Part shown: positions 1 to 9,000 of the stretch, in pieces
Numbering within the stretch: position 1 is the stretch's first letter
Layout: the number at the start of each line of letters is the position of its first letter
Assembly (NCBI GenBank): GCA_958431155.1
Contig: OY288106.1
Coordinates: 1,447,888-1,511,887, forward strand
Direction: 5' to 3'
Source: an uncultured candidatus Porisulfidus sp.
Lineage (GTDB): Bacteria; Pseudomonadota; Gammaproteobacteria; Poriferisulfidales; Poriferisulfidaceae
Length of the DNA stretch: 64,000 nt
Program-made: the position numbers and the translations under genes
The notes under the pieces: generated by a model
Told to the model about the DNA's origin: nothing
Database searches by the model: none
The model's input: the letters and a program-made list of their open reading frames with translations, nothing else

Positions 1-3000
1 TTGAAACCGGGCAGCCTATCGCGATCGTCGGGATGGCGTGCCGGTTCCCTGGCGCGGACAATCTTTCTGCCTTCTGGCGTCAACTGGAAGCCGGGGAGTG
101 CGCCGTAATAGAAGGCGTTCCGGGTTCCGGCATCGGGCGCATCGGCGAGCTTTTCCCGGACTCTTCGGTTCAGGCCAAGGCCTGTCGCTTTGGCGCCTAC
201 CTCGACGGACTGGACCAGTTCGATGCCGCGTTTTTCCGCATCTCGCCGGTCGAGGCGCAATTACTGGATCCGCAGCAACGTTTGATGCTGGAGACCAGTT
301 GGCGAGCCCTTGAGGACGCAGGAGTGGACCCGGACCGGCTCAAGGGCAGCCGTACCGGAGTCTATGCAGGGATCAGCAACAACGAATACCGGAACCTGAT
401 CCTGGACATCAGCGATACTTCCGAGCCTGCGGTCAGCCTTTACTCGGTGACCGGCACTTCCTTCAACACCGCTATCGGGCGAGTCGCCTACGTGCTGGGT
501 CTGGAGGGGCCGGCGATGGCAGTGGATACCGCTTGCTCATCTTCGCTGGTCGCGACACACCAGGCCGTGACGGGGCTGCAGCGAGGCGAGGCGGATCTCG
601 CCCTCGCGGGGGGCGTGCACACGATCCTTTCCGGGAAGCTGCTGGAATTTCGCGCGAATGCCGGGATGCTGTCCCCGGACGGGCGTTGCAAGACGTTTGA
701 CGCGGCTGCAAATGGATACGTGCGTGGGGAGGGTTGCGGGATCATTGTTTTGAAGCGACTCAGCGAAGCGGAGGCGGACGGGGACCGGATCTGGGGAGTC
801 ATTCGGGGTTCCGCATTGAACCAGGACGGAGCAAGCCCCGGGCTGACGGTACCCAGCGGGGCGGCACAGCAGGGAGTGATCGAGGCAGCACTGCATCGTG
901 CAGGGGTTTCGGCCTCCCAAGTGGATTATGTCGAGGCTCACGGGACGGGGACGGAAGTCGGCGACCCGATCGAGGCCAAGGCAATGGGGACGGCCTATGG
1001 CAAGGAGCGTGAAGCGGACCACCCGCTGTTGGTTGGCTCGGTGAAGACAAACGTCGGCCACCTGGAAGCGGCGGCAGGAGTCGCGGGCCTGATCAAGGTC
1101 CTGCTGGCCATGAATCACAAAATCATTCCGAAGCACCTGCATTTCCAGAACCCCAGCCCGCAAATAGACTGGGAGCGGTTGCCGTTACGGGTGACGTCGG
1201 AGCCGACGGACTGGCCGACTCATTCGGATCGCCCCCCGTTGGCGGGAGTGAGCGGGTTCGGATGGTCGGGAACGAATGCACATGTCGTGCTGGAGGGCTA
1301 TGAGGCCCCGGACGAGGCCGCTTCCAGCATGGAAGAGCGGTATTGGGTTGCGGGGAGCCCGAAGCCGGTCACGGAACCGCCGGCCGAAGAGCCTGCCGCC
1401 GGACGCGGGACGCGCCTGCTGCCGTTGTCGGGCAAGTCGGGCCCGGCGCTGCGGGAGTTGGCCGGTCGCTACCGGGACTGGCTCGACGAGTGCGGAGATC
1501 TTTCCCCGGCGGATGCGGGGGATCCGCTGCTTTCCGACATGGCATGGACGGCCGGGGTGGGCCGGAGCCACTTCCCGCACCGCGCGGGCGTGGTGTTCAA
1601 CGATGCGGAATCGCTTCGGGCTGGCCTGACGGAACTGGCGGAGGCATCGGACGAGCCGGAGCCGCGGGAGACGGGGAAGGTGGCGTTCGTATACACCGGG
1701 CAGGCGAGCCAGTGGGTCGGGATGGGCGAGGAGTTGTACGAGAGCGAGCCGGTGGTGCGGGTGGTGCTGGACCGGTGCGACGCACTGCTTCGGGAGGAAC
1801 GGGGCGAATCGTTGCTGGACGTGATGTTCGGGCAGTCGGGGGAGCTGGACGATCCGGCGTGGGTGCAGCCGGCGATCTATGCATTGGAGTGTGCGTTGAC
1901 GGCGCTGTGGACGAGCGTGGGGGTGCGCCCGGACGTGGTGCTGGGGCACAGCCTGGGGGAGATTGCGGCGGCGCAGGCGGCGGGGGTGTTCAGCCTGGAG
2001 GACGGCCTGCGGTTCGCGGCGACTCGCGGCGCGTTGATGGCGGCGTTGCCTGGCGAAGGGGCGATGGCGGCGGTATTCGCGCCCGCTTCTCAAGTGGCGA
2101 CGGCGCTGGACGAACACAATGCGGCATCCGAGGGTGTTGGCCTGTGCATTGCCGCCGATAACGGCGCCCACCAGGTCATTAGCGGCCCGAAGACCGAAGT
2201 GGAAGCGATCCTGCAATGCTTCGAGTCGAAGGAAATCCAGGCGAAACAGCTGAGGAAGAGTCCCGCGTATCACAGTCCCATGGTGGAGCCGGCCTTGGAA
2301 GGTTTGGATCCACTCCTTGAGAAGATGGAATTTGCGCCACCTTCGCTCCCCCTGGTGAGCAACGTGACGGGTCAGGAGGCTGGGCCGGGCAAGGCGCTCG
2401 ATAAGGCGTATTGGCGCCGGCAGATGCGCGAGCCGGTGGCGTTTCGCCGTGCCGTGGAGACGCTTGCCGAACGGGGAACGGAAATCGTCGTGGAGATTGG
2501 TCCTCATGCCGTGTTGGGCCCCATGACACTCCTGGCGTGGCCGGAATCGGCAAGAGGGTCGCCAACAGTGCTTTCGAGTCTCGTGCGCCCGTCGCGCGAT
2601 GCTCCGGCGTCGGAAGTTCGCGGTGCTTTCGTTCGTGCGGTATCGGCGGCGTACGAGGCAGGGCTGCCGATCCGCTTTGAGGGGCTTTTTTCGGGAGAGA
2701 CGCGGCGCCGAATCGCGCTACCGGGCTATCCGTTCCAATACGAGAGCTACTGGGTCCAGACATCAAGGCGCCGCCGGCAGGATGCCGGCCATCCTCTGCT
2801 TGGCAGTCGGCACGAATCCGCCCGTGGCGGGACGACTTTCGAGACCGAGATTTACCCTTCGGACCCGGCCTGGCTCAGCGACCATCGGGTGTTTGGCCGG
2901 TTGGTGGCCCCAGGTGCGCTCTACGGGGTCATGGCGGCATCGGCTTCCGCCGCCGAAGGCGCAGGCTCGGCCGTCGTCGAGGACATGCAGCTGCACAACC

Positions 3001-6000
3001 CGTTGGTTTTTGCAAAAGAAAGCTCCGAGGACGGAGCGGACGACGGAAGAAAGATGCAGGTCCTGCTTGATGATGTCGAAGAGACATTGTCACGTCGCTT
3101 CCAGGTGTTCAGCCAGGGAGACGACGGAGAGTGGACATTGCACGCGGAAGGAAGAATTCCGTCGTCGCCCGGCTCCGGTGGGTCGGAAACTCCGCCGCAG
3201 ATCGATCTCGAGGGTTTGAAGGCAGACTTGGCACCGGAAGACATGTCCGCCTTTTATCGGGCCAGGGCCGAGGCCGGGATCGACCTCGGGCCATCGTTCC
3301 GCACACTGGAGAAGGTTTGGTCGCGGGCGGGCGAAGCGCTGGGTGAGGTGGTTTTCCCCGAAACTTGCGGCCGGGATGGTTTGGATGTGCACCCGCTCCT
3401 GCTCGACGGCTGCTTCCAGGTCGTGGCGGTCGCGCGCAATGCAGCGGAGGCTGGCGGCACCTATCTGCCGTTCGGTTGGGAGCGGCTATGGCTGGCGGGG
3501 CGCTTGCCGGACCGACTGGTTTGCCACGTGCGTATGCGAGAAGGTTCCCGGCCCTCCGATCCGGAAACCGACGAACCCCCGGAAGTGCTTACAGGTGACA
3601 TGCGGATTTACGACCCGAGCGGAGCCCTGATCGGAGAACTGAACGGGTACACGGTAAAACGAGCAACGCGGGCGGCACTGCTTGCAGCAGTGGAGGGAGT
3701 AGAAGACCTTCTGTACGAAACCGTGTGGCGGGACTGCGCCCTTGCGCTGGGAATGCCTCCTGCGGATTTTTTCCCGAGCCCGACCGCTATTGCAGCCGAA
3801 TCTGATCCGTTCACCCGGTACTTGGCGGATGAAGGCGTAGGGGCCGAGGACAGGGCCGCCTTGCTGGAAGACCTGGAGCGGCTGTCGCGTTTCTATGCGC
3901 TCTGGACTTTTGAGAAGTTGGGATGGGAGCGTACGGTGGGTGCGGCGGTGGACTCCGAGGAACTACGGGAACGCTTGGATGTCTTGGAAGTCCACAAGCG
4001 CCTGTTTCGGCGGATGCTCGAAATGCTGACCAAATCCGGAGTGCTGGAAGTCGCGGGCGATGGTTTTTCGGTGGCGGTCGGCTCCGGGGACCCGCTGCCG
4101 GAGGAGATCTCGGGCGATCCCCAGGAATTCACCATCCAGGTGGCCGCGCGATATCCACATGGCTCGAATGAAATAGGGCTGTTCCGTCGATGCGGCGGCG
4201 CCTTGTCGGAAGTGCTGCTGGGCCGCGAAGACTCCCTGTCGCTGCTGTTCAGCAGCGGAGAGCCGACTGCAGCCGACCTGTACATGAAAGCGCCGGTGGC
4301 GCGCGCGGCAAACCGTATGCTGGGAGATGCGGTCGCTACTCTCATGAAGGAGGTTCCCGACGGGCGGCGGCTACGGGTTCTGGAGATCGGGGCGGGCACG
4401 GGTTCGGCGACGGCATCGGTGCTGCCGGAGCTTCCGGAAGGGCGGTTCGACTACGTCTACACGGACATTTCGGCCGGCTTCTTCGCGGAGGCGGAGGCGC
4501 GCTTTCAGGGAAGCGGCGCGCCGATCGACTACCGGGTGCTGGATATCGAGAAGAACCCGATAGAACAGGGATTCGACCCTCATGGCTATGACTTGCTGAT
4601 CGCGTCCAACGTTTTGCACGCCACGCGGTACTTGGAGGAGACGCTGGCGCATTGCCGGGAACTTCTCGCTCCATCGGGCCAGTTGGTGGCGCTGGAGAAC
4701 CTTCGCGGCCAGGGATGGCTGGACCTGACTTTCGGACAGCTGGACGGCTGGTGGCGGTTTGCCGACTCCTATCGTCCGCATCATGCCTTGGCCAGTCCCG
4801 AGGTGTGGCGGCAGGCGTTCAGCGACGCGGGATTTCCCGATGTCGAGGTATTGGGAGTGAACCGGTCCGATCCTGCCGAAATGCCGGATCGGGGAGTCAT
4901 TGTGGCGCAGGGGCCGGCGGAAGTGATCGAGCCGGCAGGTACGTGGATTCTGGTCGCGGACCGCAGTGGCGTGGCGGAGGATTTGGCCACAGATCTGGCG
5001 GCGCGCAACCAGACCGTCGTTCTGGTGGACGAGGAAGCGCAGGCAGACGCAGAGCCGACGGAGGACGGTCCCAAGATCATTAGGACATCTTTGGAGATCG
5101 AATGCCGCGAGTCATGGCAATCTCTGGCGGAAGGTTTGCCCGAGGACGTGCCGCTCAACGGGGCGGTCCACTGCGTGGCGCTGGACGGTCACGGAATCCA
5201 TGCGACGACCGAAGAAATGGCAGGGGACGCCAAGCAGGCAGGGGCGAGCGCGCTGGCGCTGGTGCAAGGCCTGACGGATGCCGACGCCATGCCGGCGAAG
5301 GGCCTGTGGCTTGTTACGCGGGGCGCGCAGGTTCTTGAGAAAGAGCGAACCGGGGAACTTGCCGGAGCAACGCTATGGGGATTCGGGAAAGTAGTGGCGC
5401 GGGAGGCCGCCCAACTGCAACCGAGGATGATTGACCTGGATCCCGGAGAGAGTGCGCCACTCGCCGATCTTGCCAACGAATTCCTGTATCCCGACGCCGA
5501 GACTCAGGTTGCGTACCGTGTCGGTCGCCGTCAGGTCGCCCGCTTGATCCGGTTTGGTAGCGGAACGGAGCGGCTGACCTTGCCTGAAGGGTCAGGCTGG
5601 ATGCTGGAGCCCGACTCGGGAGGCGCCCTTGAGAAATTGCGGGTGGAGCCGTTGCCGGCGCGCGCTTTGGAGTCGAAGGAAGTCCGTGTGGCGGTTGAGG
5701 TCGCCGGGCTCAACTTCTGGGACATGTTTCGTGCGATTGGGATGATTGATACCGGGTTGCTGGGCGGCGAGGTGTGCGGCCACGTGCTCGAAGTCGGCTC
5801 CGATGCGTCCACCGTCTCGGTCGGCGATTGCGTGGCCGCATTGGCATTCGGCACATTCGGGTCGGAGGCGGTGATGCGGGAGGAGATGGTGGCACCGGTT
5901 CCGCCGGGGATTCCGATCACGGCACTTGCAACGATGCCGACCGCATTCGTATCGGCCTTACTGTCTTTCGATCTCGCGGAATTGAAGGCTGGCGACCGGG

Positions 6001-9000
6001 TGCTGATTCATGCGGGCGCGGGGGGAGTGGGACTGGCCGCCATACAGTTGGCGCAGGCTGCCGGAGCAGAAGTGTTCGCGACGGCAAGCGCCCCGAAACA
6101 GGCGTATCTCCGGTCGTTGGGTGTGGAGCATGTCTTCGACAGCCGCCAGACGGCATTCGGCAGAGAAGTCCTCGAGGCCACGGATGGCGCGGGGGTGGAT
6201 GTAGTGCTGAACAGCCTGACCGGAGAGGGATTCATTGAGGCGAGTCTGTCCTGTCTGGCACAGGGCGGCCGTTTTGTGGAACTGTCCCGCGTGGGCATCC
6301 TGAGCCCGGACGAAATGAAGGAGGCGCGACCGGATGCCGCCTACTTCATTCTGATGTTGGATGTTCTGAAAGAAGACGATCCGGCGCAACCCGGGGATGC
6401 CTTGAGGCGCGTGATGGCACGGTTGGCAGAAGGGGAGTTGACCCCGCTAACCCATAGCCGGTGGTCGCTGGCCGAAACGGGGCCGGCAATAAAGTTCATG
6501 CGTGCAGCCCGGCACATCGGCAAAATTGTTCTTACCACATCGCCGCTTGAGCGAGGGCAACTGCGCCAGGACCGGACGTACCTGGTGACCGGCGGCCTGG
6601 GCGGGATCGGGTGTGCGGTGGCCGGTTGGCTTGCTGATCAGGGGGCTGGAGCGATCGTGTTGAACGGTCGGCGAAATCCGGATCCCGAGGTCGAAGAGGC
6701 CATCGCATCCTTGCGCGACCGCGGATTCACGGTTCAGGTGGAACTGGCCGATGTAACGGACGCAAAAACCGTAGATGAAATGCTGGCGCGCATGGATCAG
6801 GACTTGCCGCCTTTGGGGGGGATTATTCACAGCGTGGGCGTGTTGTCGGACAGCGCGCTCGGGAATCAGACCTGGGAGAATTTCGAGAAAGTGCTGTGGC
6901 CGAAGATGCTGGGGGCCTGGCATCTGCACCGGGCGACCGTGGATCGCGACCTGGATCTGTTCATCCTGTTCTCAAGCGTGGCCGGCATTATGGGCAATCC
7001 GGGCCAGGCGAACCATGCGGCGGCCAACGTATTCCTCGACCAGCTCGCCGCCCATCGCCGCGCACTGGGGCTTCCGGGCCAGGCGATCGCCTGGGGAGCA
7101 TGGTCGGGGCTTGGCGAGGCGGAGGAGCAAAGGGAGAGGATTGCCCAGCGACTGGCGGCATTCGGTACCAGTTGGATTACCCCGCAACAGGGCCTCAAGG
7201 CATTCGATCAACTGGTACGCCAGGACTCCGCGACTTCCGTGGTGTTGGCGGTGGACTGGGCGATGTTTGGGGAAGCGATCGGGAGTCGCCCACCCCTGCT
7301 GGAGGATTTATTGGGCGCTGCACTGGAGGGCGACGACAAGGCAGTCGCGTCATCGGATGACTTGCTGACTCGATTGAGGCAGACCCCGGCGGCGGGGCGC
7401 ATGGACTTGCTGGTTTCGTTCCTGCAACAGGAAGTGCAGGCAGTGCAACGGTTGCCGTCGGCTCCAGCGCCGACGGTAGGATTCTTCGACCTGGGAATGG
7501 ATTCACTGATGGCCGTGGAGTTGCGAAATCGGCTGAATCAATCGCTTTCTGGAGAATACACGGCTCCGAATACGCTGGTGTTCGATTATCCGAGCATCGC
7601 GGATCTTGCAGGCCACTTGGTCGAGGAACTGGGCGATGCCGAAGGCGCGGCGACACCCGAGGCGCAGCCCGAACCGAGCCGGCCACCCGCCCCGCGGTGC
7701 GAAGACGACCGAATTGCGGTGGTGGGCATGGCTTGCCGGCTCCCCGGCGCACCGGATCTTTCTGCTTTCTGGCGTCAGCTTGAGGCGGGGGATAGCGCGG
7801 TGACGGACGGCCGGCCGGGCTCGGGTCATTGGGGCGGGGCTGTCGGAGATCCTGCCGCCGACGAGATATTTTTCCGAAGAGGTGGATTCGTTGAGGGGAT
7901 CGATCAATTCGATGCCGGATTCTTCGGCATCAGGCCGATCGAAGCGCGGACGATGGACCCGCGACAGAGATTATTGCTGGAAACGAGTTGGCAGGCATTT
8001 GAGGACGCGGGAATCGACCCGGGCCTGTGGAAAGGCAACCGCGCCGGAATCTATGTCGGAGTGGGGGGCAGCGAATACCGGGATCTGGTTGCAGCCAGCG
8101 GTGAAATAGGCAATTACTTCGGGACGACTGGCAGCGTCGCTGTTGGACGGATCGCATTTGTGCTGGGCTTTATGGGACCGGCGGTGCCGCTAGACATGAC
8201 GTGCGCGTCGTCGTTGGTTGCGATGCATCAAGCGGTTACCGGCCTGCAGCGGGGTGAAGTGGATTTGGCATTGGCTGGAGGCGTGCATGCCGCCCTCTCT
8301 CCCGCGATCACGAAATTCATGGCGGAATTCGGGATGCTGTCGCGGAGCGGGCAGTGTCGGACTTTTGATTCGGCCGCGGACGGTTTCGTGCGAGGCGAAG
8401 GTTGCGGGATGGTGGTTTTGAAGCGATTGAGCGAAGCGGAGGCGGACGGAGACCGGATCTGGGGCGTGGTCGCAGGCTCTGCGGTCAACCAGAACGGAGC
8501 GAGCGCGGGGTTGACGGTGCCCAGCGGTTCGGCACAGGAGCAAGTCATGAAGGAGGCTTTGTCCCAAGCGGGGGTCTCTCCGTCGGAAGTGGATTATCTG
8601 GAGGCCCATGGCACGGGGTCGGAACTGGGAGACCCAATCGAGGTGCGTGCGTCGGCAGCGGCATACGGAGAAGGACGCGACATGGACCACCCGCTCCTGA
8701 TCGGATCGGTCAAGCCGAATATCGGCCACCTTGAATGGGCGGCAGGGGTCGCAAGTTTGATCAAGGTTTTGCTGGCCATGCAACGGAGGGTGATCCCTGG
8801 GCAACTGAATTTCCAGAACCCGAACTCTCACATCAATTGGGACCAATTGCCCATACGGGTGATCTCGGAAGCGACGGACTGGCCGGACGCTTCGGGACAT
8901 CCACCACGGGCGGGGATAAGCGCTTTCGGGCTTTCGGGAACGAACGCGCATGTCGTGGTGGAGGGGTACGAAACCTTGGACGGTGCTGATTCCGATGCCG

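Noticed and set aside
1185-2507. Long open frames on the minus strand of the PKS (also 8190-9641)
   Set aside because: They lie antisense to well-conserved KS/AT codons, are Arg/Pro/His-rich, and repeat because the underlying PKS DNA repeats. They are codon-bias shadows.
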